Below are positions 10,191 to 21,489 of a stretch of DNA of 64,000 bases, piece by piece. The stretch comes from Saccharum officinarum (taxonomy: Eukaryota; Streptophyta; Magnoliopsida; Poales; Poaceae). Each line of letters starts with the position of its first letter. Positions within the stretch are counted from its first letter, which is position 1. Below the pieces are notes generated by a model. That model saw nothing but the letters and a program-made list of their open reading frames with translations. It was not told where the DNA came from and ran no database searches. The DNA lies in the NCBI GenBank assembly GCA_020631735.1, contig CM036162.1:93048401-93112400 (forward strand), written 5' to 3'. Made by a program: the position numbers and the translations under genes.

Positions 10191-10965
10191 ACCTCCGTTC
10201 GCCTCTGTTTCTTTTCCGACTTCCGGCGTAGTGGAAAATAGGCATTTCATTTCTCCGAAATCGCCTGAATCCCGCGCTCGCACGCTCGGCGGGAGGGAGA
10301 GAGGAACCCAAACCCCTCTCTACCCGCAAACCACAGCGCGACCAACGCCACCTTTGCAAATGTGCCAACACCATCAAGTGTACATCTCCATGTGCTTGTG
10401 TGTTAGCTTTTTCTCAATCATTTTCAAAGGTTTTCCAATTAACTCACTAGGCCCTACATGCAATGCACTTCATGAATTCACCTAGTGGCACCCGTGCATC
10501 GAATAACCGATAAGACTTCCCCTCTTAATAGTTCGGCTATCGATCCTAAACCACTCACACCCTCTATGGTGTTTTGAGTGTAAAACAAAATGGCCCTATG
10601 GTTATACCTTTGCCTTGAGCCCATTTTGTTTCTCCAAATGATATGATCCACTTCATATCATCACATGACCGTCTCGATCCATCGACCTTGACTTCACTTG
10701 CTCTTCACCGTTGCATCGGTCCGTCGGCGCTAAGTCTTGCTCAAGCTTCACCATCGCATGGTCCTTCGCTTCGAAGCCTCGACTTGCCCTTCACCTTCAC
10801 AACCGGTCCATCGAGCCAAGCCTCATCTTGGTCTTCACCATCTTGGTCACATGAGTCAATGTCATGTCTCATATGCAATGACCACCTTTATCTAAATCAT
10901 CCACTTAGATACAAAGGTTAGTCCTAGGTTTCATCAATTAGCCAAAATCAAACTAGGGACTTTCA

Positions 10966-10979
10966 ATCTCCCCCTTTTT
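10966..10979 (-). promoter_or_regulatory. Element B polypurine tract
   Basis: Minus-strand AAAAAGGGGGAGAT directly abutting the 3' LTR. Confidence 0.85.
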
Positions 10980-12064
10980 GGTAATTGATGACAACCCTCA
11001 CAGAGATGATTTTGATAATAAAAGTTTTGAACTTGTCATACTTGTCCAATCATTTTGCTCATAAGTAAAGTTTGGACAATTATCACAAGCTCGATTTTGG
11101 TAGCATTAGCTCCCCCTACATATGTGCATAGAGTTTGGATTGAAAGCTTTGCACATATGCATGGATAGAAGTGTTGGGAGAGTAATTCTACCAAAATGAT
11201 GCTAAGGTGTAAGAAATGGACCTTTGAAGCGTGATACCAATCGGAGTTGCCTTTTACACCATCCTTAGCATCATGAAGTAACTAGACATCCATCAAAACT
11301 CAAGAACCCCGTGAGATCAACATTATATGCAAAGGTTCTTAGACTACTTGTAAAGCTTTAGGCATGTCTAGATACCACAAATAAACTATTCCTATGCATG
11401 CTAGTAGATCATTTCATCATCCAAGTTCTATACTAGCATTGCACCACACAAGCATGTATATTGAATTTAAATACATGTGCAATGAGCAAGTCATATGAGA
11501 ATGCACAAACAAATGCAACAACTTTGTTTATGAGCTTGCTCCCCCTACTTGTGTGCATCAAAAAATTTATTTACCCCTTTATCATGTTGAATCATCTTTT
11601 TCTCTCCCCCTTTGTCAACAACTTACCCAAAAATGGGATCAAATTGTGGAGAGAAGAAAAATGTTTGATGGAGTAGATTAAATTTTATCAAATTTGGTTC
11701 AACCTAGAACACTTGCCAAAGATATTTAATTCGATTTGAACCAAAGACAAGCTTCTTCACACCTCATAATAAGGGTTATCTTGCCTATGTTGAATTAAAC
11801 ACTTATAGCAAATCTTCTAGATTCAACACTAGGTTTGCAAGCTCACAAACATGTCATATGCCACCACTAGATCAAAACAAACATAGAGGCAATAGTGGTA
11901 ACATATATCCATCAAATTCATTTGATTTATCATGAATGCTTATGCATACCACTTAATATGTCTACATGCTCTAGCAAGTCCTTAGCATAGGATGAATGAC
12001 ATGTCAATCAATTTTACCTTGCAATGTCGAAGGAGAGGCATGTCAATAAGTGGGTGGGGTGCAT
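10980..12064 (-). other. Element B 3' untranslated region
   Basis: Lies between pol stop and PPT on the minus strand. Several GGGGGAG-type purine blocks (near 11110, 11540 and 11605 on the opposite strand) could be secondary polypurine tracts. No reading frame of the env-like type was seen. Confidence 0.5.
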
Positions 12065-15000
12065 TCAACTCATGTTTGAGAAATCAAGAATGTTCAATTC
12101 ATTCCTTAGCTTGCAAAACCTCTTTTCATCAAGTGGCTTAGTGAGAATATCGGCAAGTTGATCATCGGTGCCAATACTTTCAATGGCAATATCTCCCTTT
12201 TGTTGATGATCTCTAATGAAATGATGTCTTATGTCAATATGCTTTGTTCTTCCATGTTGAACCGGGTTTTGTATCATCTTGATTGCACTCTCATTATCAC
12301 ATAGCAATGGCACATTCTTGAAGTTGAGGCCATAATCCTTCAAAGTTGATTTCATCCATATCAATTGTGCACAACAACTCCCCGCACTCACATATTCGGC
12401 TTCGGCGGTAGAGGTTGCCACACTATTTTGTTTCTTTGAGGACCATGACACAAGTGATCTTCCAAGTATTTGACATGTACCACTTGTGCTCTTCCTATTG
12501 ATCTTGCAACCCCCATAGTCGGAGTCTGAATATCCAATCAATTCAAACTTTGACCCCTTGGGATACCATAGTCTAACATCTCTTGTTTGCTTCAAGTACC
12601 TCAATATTCTCTTTGCGGCCGTGAGATGACTTTCTCTAGGTGAGGCTTGATATCTAGCACACATGCAAACACTAAACATGACATCCGGCCTTGATGCGGT
12701 GACATAGAGTAGACTTCCAATCAAAGACCGATATTCCTTTTAATTCACTATTTTGCCATCAAGATCACTATCCAAATTGCCATTTGTACCCATTGGAGTT
12801 GAAATTGGCTTTGCATCTTGCATTCCAAACTTCTTCAACATGTCCCTTATGTATTTCCCTTGACTCACAAATGTCCCATTCTTCAATTGCTTGACTTGGA
12901 GACCAAGGAAGTAGCTAAGTTCACCGATCATAGACATTTCAAACTCTTTGGCCATCATAGCACCAAATTCTTCACAATAAGCTTGATCGGTTGATCCAAA
13001 GATGATGTCATCGACATATATTTGCATTATGAATAAATCATTTCCAACCTTCTTGGTGAATAGAGTTGTATCAACCTTGCCCATCTTGAATCCCTTAGAG
13101 AGAAGAAAATCCCTTAGCCTCTCATACCATGCTCTAGGTGCTTGCTTTAAGCCATATAAAGCCTTCTTCAACTTGTACACATGATTGGATTTCTTGTCAT
13201 CTTCAAATCCAGGCGGTTGCTCAACGAAGACTAACTCATTGATAATCCCATTGAGAAATGCACTTTTGACATCCATTTGATATAGTTTGATGTTGTGTGC
13301 ACAAGCATAAGCCAATAGAATCCTTATTGCCTCCAATCTTGCCACGGGAGCATATGTCTCATCATAGTCAAGACCTTCAACTTGAGTGTAACCTTGAGCA
13401 ACTAGTCTTGCTTTGTTTCTCACTACAATGCCATCTTGATCTTTCTTATTTTTGAACACCCACTTGGTTCCAATCACATTGTAGTCATTTGGCCTTTCTA
13501 CCAACTCCCAAACATCATTTCTTGTGAAATTGTTAAGCTCTTCTTGCATAGCCATGATTCAATCGGCATCCCTCAAAGCTTCTTCTATCTTCTTTGGTTC
13601 TATGGTTGACACAAATGATGCATGCTCACAAAACATAGCCAATCTTGATCTTGTTTGCACACCACTTCTAATATCACCAATAACACTATCAATGGGGTGA
13701 TCTCTTACAACATGTTGTGGTTGAAGTACTTGTACTTGATTGCTTGAGCTTGGTTGATCACTTGATGTATCTTGATGAGATGAACTAGCACCATAATTTT
13801 GCACTTGAGAGTCACTGACTAGCTTGTTTGGTGAATTGAGCACTTGATCTTTATCATCATCTTGAATATCAATTACTTGCTTTGCTCTAATGTCCCCAAT
13901 GTCCATGTTCTTCATTGCTTCCACCAATTGAGTTCCACCAACATCATCTAGATTCTCTTCTTCATCTTGTGACCCATTGGTTTCATCAAATTGCACATCA
14001 TGGACTTCTTCTAGAATGCCACTTGAGTTGTTCCAAACTCTATAAGCTTTGCTTGTAGTTGAATAACCAAGTAGGAACCCCTCATCACATCTTTTGTCAA
14101 ACTTCCCCAATCTAGTGCCCTTCTTCAAGATATAGCATTTGCAACCAAACACCCTAAAGTAAGAAATATTGGGCTTTCTTCCATGAAGTAACTCATATGG
14201 GGTCTTCTCTAGCAATGGATGACAATATAGTCTATTGATGTAGTAGCAAGCGGTATTGATTGCTTCATCCCAAAATGATTGACTCACATTGTACTCATGA
14301 AGCATTGATCTAGCCATATCAAGCAATGTTCTATTCTTCCTCTCAACTAGGCCATTTGATTGTGGAGTGTACTTGGCCGAGAATTGATATCCAATACCAT
14401 AATGATCACAAAGTTCTTCAATTCTTGTATTCTTGAACTCACTTCCATTGTCACTTCTCACTTTCTTGATTCTAATCTCAAACTCATTGTGAACTCTAGT
14501 GAGAAATGTCTTGAAGGTGTCAAACACTTCACATTTGTCACTAAGAAAGAATACCCATGTGAATCTTGTGAAGTCATCCACTATGACAAAGCCATACTTG
14601 TTACCGCCTATGCTTGTATATGTTGTTGGTCCAAATAGATCCATGTGCATCAACTCAAATGCTTTGCATATGCTCATTGTACTCTTCTTTGGATGTGAGC
14701 TTCCAACTTGCTTCCCGGCTTGACATGCACTACAAAGCTTATTCTTCTCAAATTCAACATCTTTCAAACCATTGACAAGATTGTGAGTTGTAAGCTTCTT
14801 CAATTGTTTCATGCCAACATGACCAAGCCTTCTATGCCAAAGCCAACCCATGCTTGATTTGGAGACTAAGCAAGTTGTCAAAGAAGTTTCTCTAGCATTG
14901 AAGTCAACTAGGTAGAGATTCTCATATCTAAAGCCCTTGAAAGCCACATTTGAACCATCCACACTAATAACATCCACATCATCAACCCCAAAGATGCATT

Positions 15001-15265
15001 TGTAGCCTAGATCACATATTTGTGCCACGGATAGAAGATTGAAATCCAAGCTTTCAACTAGCAACACATTAGAGATACTCATGTCATTTGATATTGCAAT
15101 CTTGCCCAAGCCAATAACCTTGCCTTTCTTGTTATTGCCAAATGTGATAGAATCAACACCACTATCATTGTCATTGAATGAATCAAACATTCTTGATGTA
15201 CCGGTCATGTGTTGAGTGCACCCACTATCAATAATCCAATGCCTTCCTCCGGCTTTGTAATTGAC
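12065..15265 (-). pseudogene. Element B pol: protease, integrase, RT, RNase H
   Basis: About 1067 codons in one frame. Order: protease with HWIIDSGCTQHMTG (15240-15195); integrase with HHCC finger (HRRLGH...CSACQ), D-D-E residues in DLFGP, RSDNGSEF and NGLVERKNRT; then RT with [11 protein letters not shown] and YVDDIIFGS; then RNase H with DNESAIK and [10 protein letters not shown], ending ILDFSNMS. Two nonsense codons break it: TGA at 13559-13561, where a Trp would be expected, and TAA at 12740-12742. No frameshift was noticed. The frame starts just after a TTGCTTGTAG|G sequence that looks like a 3' splice site. Confidence 0.88.
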
Positions 15266-15276
15266 CTACAAGCAAA

Positions 15277-17093
15277 TCAATGAAGCTTAGGTACCCACTT
15301 TTGCTTGGGTCCTTGTAGGTTAGTAACTAAGCTCTTTGGTACCCAAATAGCCTTCTTCTTTGGGCCACAATTGGTGTACCAACAAACTTAGCTTGCACAC
15401 CCTTCACACCCTTGGTAAGCACATAGCAAGAATCAAAAGGTATAGCATTAACAAGGTTCTTGCTTTGATTCTTTTTATTGCAATTATGCTCTAGGTGCCC
15501 AACTTGCTTGCATCTATTGCAAAACCGACCATTGCCCTTCACAAAGCTAGGCTTTGGAGTTGCAAAGGCCGACTTGCCTTTCTTGGGAGTGTAGCCCAAT
15601 CCCTCTTTGTTAAGAGAGAACCTTTGGCTACCCAAGCACTTAAGCAAGCGGGCCTCACCACCATAGGCCTTGCCTAGGGCGTGAGTGAGCTCATCCACCT
15701 CTCTCTTGAGAGTCTCATTCTCAACCATTAGTGAGGCATCACAAGTGAAACCATCACTAGTAGTGGAGGTAGAGTTAGTGGTGGTGGATGAAGAGCTACA
15801 AGAAGGGTTAGCATTTGACATGATGATAGGTTCATTAAAGGATTCATCAATTATATCACATGTAACACCTATATCACATGATACAACAACCTCCTTCTTT
15901 ACGTGTTGCTCAAGTAGCAATGAGTGAACTTTTTCAAGCTTGGAATGAGCCTTATCAAGATCCTCATGGTATTCCACTAGACTCTCATGAGTGGTCTTAA
16001 GCTCACTAAGGACTTTCTCAAGTATTGCTACTTTCATTGAAAGCTTCTTACACTCTTTGTCCTTGGCAATAGCTATGTCTCTAGTTTGTTGCATCAAGTC
16101 ATATAGTTGTTCTTTAGTTGGTTCATCATCATCATTTTCATTATCATTATCATTGTCACTATTATGAACATATTCCATTTCACTTTCATCATCACTCTCA
16201 TCATATAATACCTTAGCTTCTTTAGCCATGAAGCATGAAGAGGATGAATCAAATAGTGATGGCTTCTTGTTGATAGCAATGGAAGCAAAAGCCTTGTTGG
16301 ATGATTCTTCTTCTTCTTCATTATCATCACTTTCCCAAGTGATCACATAGGCACCATTTTTGCCTTTCTTGAATGTCATCTTGGCCTCTCTCTTCTTCTT
16401 CTCAAACTTGTCCTTTTTGTTCTTCTTCTTATCATAAGGACATTCCGCTTGAAGGTGCTAGGTGCTATCACAATTGAAGCACTTTCTTTGTTGCTCATTT
16501 CTTTTGTTAAAGCCTCTTCTCTTGATGAACATGTGACCCATCTTCTTGACTACAAGAGCAAGTGCCTCATCATCAATTTCAAATTCCCCATCTTCATTGT
16601 TGTCTTCTTCTTCTTCAATGATGGTAGCTTTGCCCTTGGAGGAGGTGGCCTTGAATGCCACGGTCTTCTTCTTCTCATCTTTCACCTTCTCCTTGTCATC
16701 AACATCTTGATCATATTTGTCATAGGTCAATACTTCACCAAGCAAATCATTAGGCTTCATTGTTTCAAGCCCATCTCTTTGCAACATCATGATCAACATC
16801 TTGAATCTTCTAGGTAAGCTCAATAAGAACTTGTGACAAAAATCTTGATCTTGAGTCTTGTGCCCTAAGCTCTTGAGATCATTGACTATCACTTGCAATC
16901 TATGAAACATTTCAATGATTGTTTCATCATCCTTTTTCTTGAAGTTCTCAAACTCACTCTTGAGCCCATATAGCTTGGCACTCTTCACAACCTTAGTGCC
17001 TTCATATGTCTCACTCAACCTTGTCCATACTTCACTAGCCAATTCCAAATCCTTGATGCCCTCAAACACTTTTGTGTCAATGCCATTGTAAAG
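15277..17093 (-). pseudogene. Element B gag, N-terminus missing
   Basis: Copia gag beginning mid-domain at the D insertion (LYNGIDTKVFEGIKDLELA). A retrotransposon gag core with WTRLSETYEG and FHRLQVIVNDLKSLG is visible. The first CCHC knuckle (CFNC....HLQAEC) contains a TAG at 16458-16460. An acidic, Asn/Asp-rich stretch (16240-16120) and a Ser/Thr-rich region come next, then a second knuckle CNRCKQVGHLEHNC near 15500. A 1-base loss near 15370 shifts the frame before the natural end WVPKLH (stop 15277-15279). The first part of gag is gone with the deletion right of D. Confidence 0.85.
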
Positions 17094-17429
17094 TGTAAGT
17101 GCAATCAAGCCCTATTTGTGGGTTTTGATGATAATGACCACACGATTAGAGGACTAATGAGATTTATCGAGATGACAAGCAGGCAAAATAAGAATGAGGA
17201 TAATGCATGAGATGGTGGAGCCTGAGTTACAAAATGACGCGGTAATGGACTCAAAAGCGTTTAAATTCTTTGATATTTGATCTTGAGTTTAGGCTATGCC
17301 GCACTATAAAGGGGGATGCTAATCTAGTTGGTTTGAGGAAGATAGAGTGCTCAAGTATTAAAACTAAATCATAAGAGAGGCACTCTAGCACTTCACGAGC
17401 ACATAGAATATTTTTTAGTGACTTTTGGC

Positions 17430-17606
17430 GTCGGAAGTCCCGACGTACGTCGGGAGTCCCGACGGTCAGAAGTCCCGACGTACGTCAGCAGTCCCGACGT
17501 ACGTCAGTAGTCCCGACATTGGCCTTCGCGCAGTGACTTTGACCTTGTATGAACAGTGTTTTCTATACAGGTCAGAAGTCCCGAGATCTATGTCGGGAGT
17601 CCCGAC
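17430..17606 (+). repeat. U3 array of AGTCCCGACGTACGTCGGGA motifs (D)
   Basis: Repeated short blocks TCGGAAGTCCCGAC, GTACGTCGGGAGTCCCGAC, and GAGATCTATGTCGGG with CCCGACGTAGATCT as inverted partners, ending about 30 bp before the TATA box. The motif differs from that of A and B but matches it in design: CG-rich, partly palindromic, clustered, immediately upstream of the core promoter. The right copy spans about 25637-25813. Confidence 0.8.
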
Positions 17607-17638
17607 GTAGATCTGAACGGTTAGATTTCTACTTCAAG

Positions 17639-17646
17639 TATAAATA
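17639..17646 (+). promoter_or_regulatory. TATA box of element D
   Basis: TATAAATA, preceded by AACGGTTAGATTT at 17616-17628; the same pair recurs in the right LTR (TATA at 25846-25853). Confidence 0.7.
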
Positions 17647-18488
17647 GCCATCTCTTCACTTCTAACCGTTATGAACTCATTTCACTCGACCAAACCTTCA
17701 GTGAAAGTGCTCTCTAGCTCTCAAGCTCTCCCTTTCTTCTCCTCTTTGCTCCTAGATTCAAATCTTCCAAGAGATTGAGTTGAGAGAAGGGATTTGGTGA
17801 GAGAAACATTGATTCAAAGCTTGAGCACTTGTTTTCTTTGTCAAGCCGGTTGGATTTGCGTTTGTTACTCTTGGGTTCTTGAAACCCTAGCCGGCTAGGC
17901 GTCGCCCAAGAGCTCCCGATCTATGGGAGAACCTTGGGAAGTTTGTATTACCCTTGATTTTCTAGTGAAGAACTCAAGTTTACCTTTGTGGTTGCTTGAG
18001 AGAGGCAAGGAGGTGAAAGAGACTCCGACCTTAGTGGTCACCTCAACAACGAGGACGTAGACAAGCCTTAGTGGCGAGTTGAACCTCAGGATAAATCCTT
18101 GTGTCCCGCGTGCTTGTTGTTGTGATTACTTGAGATTATTTGGTCTTTGTTGTCTCTCTCTCTCAAGCTATTTCTTAGGTTTTGGTCCCGATCTACAAAT
18201 TGGTGGCGCTCCAAGGGCAAGGAAACACTTGGACAACTTTAGCTTACCACTAGGAAGTGGGGTTGTAAGTTATTGGCTTCACAAAGTTCATTTGAGCACT
18301 TGTAGTTTATTCCACGTAGGCGTCGGAACTGCTGACAGCTGACGTCGGGACTTCTGACGACGTCGGGAGTCCTGACATAAATTGTCGGGACTTCCGACAG
18401 TTGCTGACAAGTGACTTTGAGTTTTGTGTAGAATTTTTTAGATACGCCTATTCACCCCCCCTCTAGGCTTACCAGGGATCCTTACAAG

Positions 18489-18503
18489 TGGTATCAAAGC
18501 CGG
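18489..18503 (+). promoter_or_regulatory. Element D primer binding site
   Basis: TGGTATCAAAGCCGG two bases after the LTR, matching the copia-type PBS complementary to the 3' end of initiator tRNA-Met. Confidence 0.85.
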
Positions 18504-18533
18504 TTACCTCGCATACGCTTCACCGCGTGAGGT

Positions 18534-21476
18534 ATGAAGCCCGGAGGAGGAACTAGTGGTGTGAAGCCGGTGGATGTCGATCCGAAGCGAGTTGAGCTGC
18601 ATGACACCGATAGCAGCGAGCTAAGCATGTCGACAGCAAGTGTCTCCACGCTCCCACATCTTGAGGCTACCGATGTCAAAAGAGTTCTTAATGAAGAAGA
18701 GAAGAAAAAGAGAAGAGAAACAAGAAAGCTCAAAAGAGAAGCACGAGAGAAGAAGAAGGAGCAGCAGCGGCTAGATGAAAAGAAAGCAAGAAAAGAAGCT
18801 AGAAGGCTTAAGAGAGAAGAAAGAAGAAAGAGAAGGGAAGCTAGAAGGAAGAAAGAAAAGGAAGCCAAAGCTTCCAACACATCTTCTAGTGAGCTCTCTA
18901 GCAGCTCCGAAGACGGTGATGATGATGAGTCCTATCAAGTGCATAGCAAGAAGGACAAGAAAGGAAAGGGCAAGAAGAACGACGACAACAAATATGCCAC
19001 CGTATCCTTTAATTATTCTTCTATGTCTATGACTAACCATGATCGCAAGTCTTTCATCAATGTGCCCGCGGGGAAGTTACCTCATTTCGATGGGACTAAC
19101 TTTGCCAAGTGGAAACACTTGATGAGAGCTTATCTTATAGGTCTCCACCCCGGCATTTAGGAGGTTGTTTGTAATGGATTTGAGCCACCGGTTGATCCCA
19201 AGAATCCAACACTAGAAGAGATGAGAATCATTCACCTAAATGGTCAAGCCACAAGTGTGTTGCTTAGTGCTTTGGATGGTGATGAGTACAATAGAGTGAT
19301 TGGTGTGGATGTTGCCAAGCAAATTTGGGATACTTTGTATCTTGCACATGAAGGGGTTGACAAAGTGAGAAAGGCAAGAATTGATTTGATGATGTCCAAG
19401 CTCAATCGGTTTGTTATCTTAGATGGAGAAGGGCCACAAGAGATGTTTGATAGGTTGATGACCATGGTGGGCAAGATTAGAGGCTACGGGTGTGATGAGC
19501 TAGATGATCACAAGGTTGTCAAGATTATGTTAGAAGCTTACTCACCAAGAAATGAGACCGTAGTGACTCTAATTAGAGACAAGAAGAAGTTTGAGTACTT
19601 CACACCAAATGATGTACTTGGAAGGATCTTGACATTTGACATGCAAAGAGAAGAAGCAAATGAAAGAAAGAAGCTTGGCGAGTTGCAAGCAAAGCTAGAA
19701 GGCATCAAGATCAACGATGATGTAGCTCTCAAAGCCAACAAGTCAACCAAGCAGTCCTCTACAAGCAAGTCCAAGTCCAACAAGCAAGCATCAACTAGCA
19801 AGCCCAAGGCACCGAAGCAAGTCAAAGAAGAAGTAGAGACAACATCATCAAGTGAAGATGAAAGTGATAGTGAACAATATGAGAAAGTGAAAGATGTTGC
19901 TCTCTTTTTGAGGAGATATCAAAAGGGACTCAAAAAGCAAGGCTACAAGGTAGTGAAGAGGAAGTTCCCAAACAAGAAGAAGAGGCTATGCTACAACTGT
20001 GGAAGCACCGAACATCTCATTGCTCATTGCCCTCATGAAATCGAAGACAACAATTACAAGAGAGACAAGAAAGAGAGCAAGACCGACTACAAAAAGAGCA
20101 AAAGGAACATGGGAGAGGCTCACATTAGACATGAATGGGACTCAACAAAAGATAGCTCAAGTGAGGAGGATAAGAAGATTGCAACCGTGGCCATTCACAA
20201 GCCATCCTCCACACCAAGGCTCTTCAACAACATGTCCGATGATGACTACTACTCCCCTCACATTTGTCTCATGGCAAAGGGTGAGAAGGTAAAACCAAAG
20301 GCTAAATATCCTTCACCTCCTAGTGACATCTCTAGTAGTGAACTTAGTGATAGCTCTAGTGATGATGAACCTAGTGATGAAGAGATTGATAATGTAATTA
20401 AAAATTTAGATCCTAAAACCAAACTCTTCATCTCTAAGCTAATGGAGGATTTAGAGAGTGTCCAAGCTGAGCTAGCAACTAGAGATGATGATCTTATTAC
20501 ACAAGAAAATATTTATATTGCTAGCAAGGAAGCTCTTGCATTAGAGAGAAGTGAGGTGGCCTCCTTGCGCAAGGCTTTAGCCAAAGAGCAAGAAGACCAT
20601 GCTCTCACAAAGAAGGTAAATATTGCTCTCAACCAAAAGTATTGTGACTTAGATGAAAAGCACAAAGAACTTGGGCAGCAATATAGTCTTCTTTGGGAGA
20701 GCACCCCACAGCCCTCTAATGCAAAGGACATCTCTACTCCCTCCACTAGTCAAGGTTGTGGAAAATGTTATAATCTTGATTTAAATGCTTATTCCACTAA
20801 CCTTGCAAACATGGAGGCCATGAGAAAGGAGATTGCTAGGCTCAATGAGATCATTGGCAAGGGATGCTTGAGTGGTAAGGCTCAAGTAAGTGACAAGAAA
20901 ACAAATGATTCAAGAGTGCCTCAATTCAAGCAAGGGAGACACCCCTCAATCAAGCATGGGCTTGGGCACACTGCAGGAGCCAAAACAAATGGAAGAAAGG
21001 TCATTAATGGATATGAGTGTGTCCAGTTCATGAGCAAGGGAAAAGTAGGTACAGAACAGCCTGCACAGAAGGTGGCACAAAAGCAGCCCCGAGCAGCACA
21101 GCCAGCCCAGGGCAGCAGTGCTGTTGTGAAGGGCGGCAGTGCCACCCCCCATAGAAAAGGGAAGGCTACCTCTTCTTCCTTTGCTCTTGTCAAGCCCAAA
21201 AAGACGGTGTATCAACCAAAGCAAGAGCCCCAGAGACCAAAGAAATCGATTTGGGGTAATCCTAATAAGTATGCTTATCAACCGAAGGCTCATGCACCTC
21301 GACAAAGCTTGAGTTCTTGCTTTGTGTTGAAGAACAACAGCAAGGGAGAAGTGATTGCCAAATATGTTGGCAATAATAGAAATGTTTATCTTAACACTTT
21401 CATTTGGGTTCCTAAGATTCTTGTGACTAACATGCAAGGCCCCAAGAACATTTGGGGACCTAAATCAAGGAACTAA
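18534..21476 (+). pseudogene. Element D gag (one nonsense codon)
   Basis: One frame of 980 sense positions from ATG 18534 to TAA 21474-21476, broken by TAG at 19158-19160. The N-terminal 150 residues are very Lys/Arg/Glu-rich with a probable coiled coil (EEKKKRRETRKLKREAR). The gag core follows (LPHFDGTNFAKWKHLMRAYL, then IWDTLYLAHEGVDKVRKAR and FDRLMTMVGKIRGYG). One CCHC knuckle CYNCGSTEHLIAHC lies near 19990-20030. A Ser/Asp-rich region, a long coiled coil (20440-20690) and a basic C-terminus ending FIWVPKILVTN...GPKSRN complete it. The start fits because it lies 30 nt after the PBS. The length is large for copia gag, as in other SIRE elements. Confidence 0.85.
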
Positions 21477-21489
21477 ACTTGTTTTGCAG

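Larger units (their letters stand above)
8758..10965 (-). repeat. Element B 3' LTR, complete (2208 bp)
   Basis: Runs TGTAAGGTCC...GGGACTTTCA on the plus strand, with the PPT directly at 10966. The shared part with the truncated 5' LTR (9734-10965 against 26235-27463) differs at about 15-20 sites counted by eye, mostly transitions and often in CG or CNG context. Confidence 0.9.
17094..18486 (+). repeat. Element D 5' LTR (1393 bp)
   Basis: Runs TGTAAGTGCAATC...GGATCCTTACA and is followed two bases later by the PBS. A TATA box is at 17639-17646. The U3 motif array lies at 17430-17606, and a second small group of the same motifs near the 3' end of the LTR (18321-18402). Confidence 0.9.
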
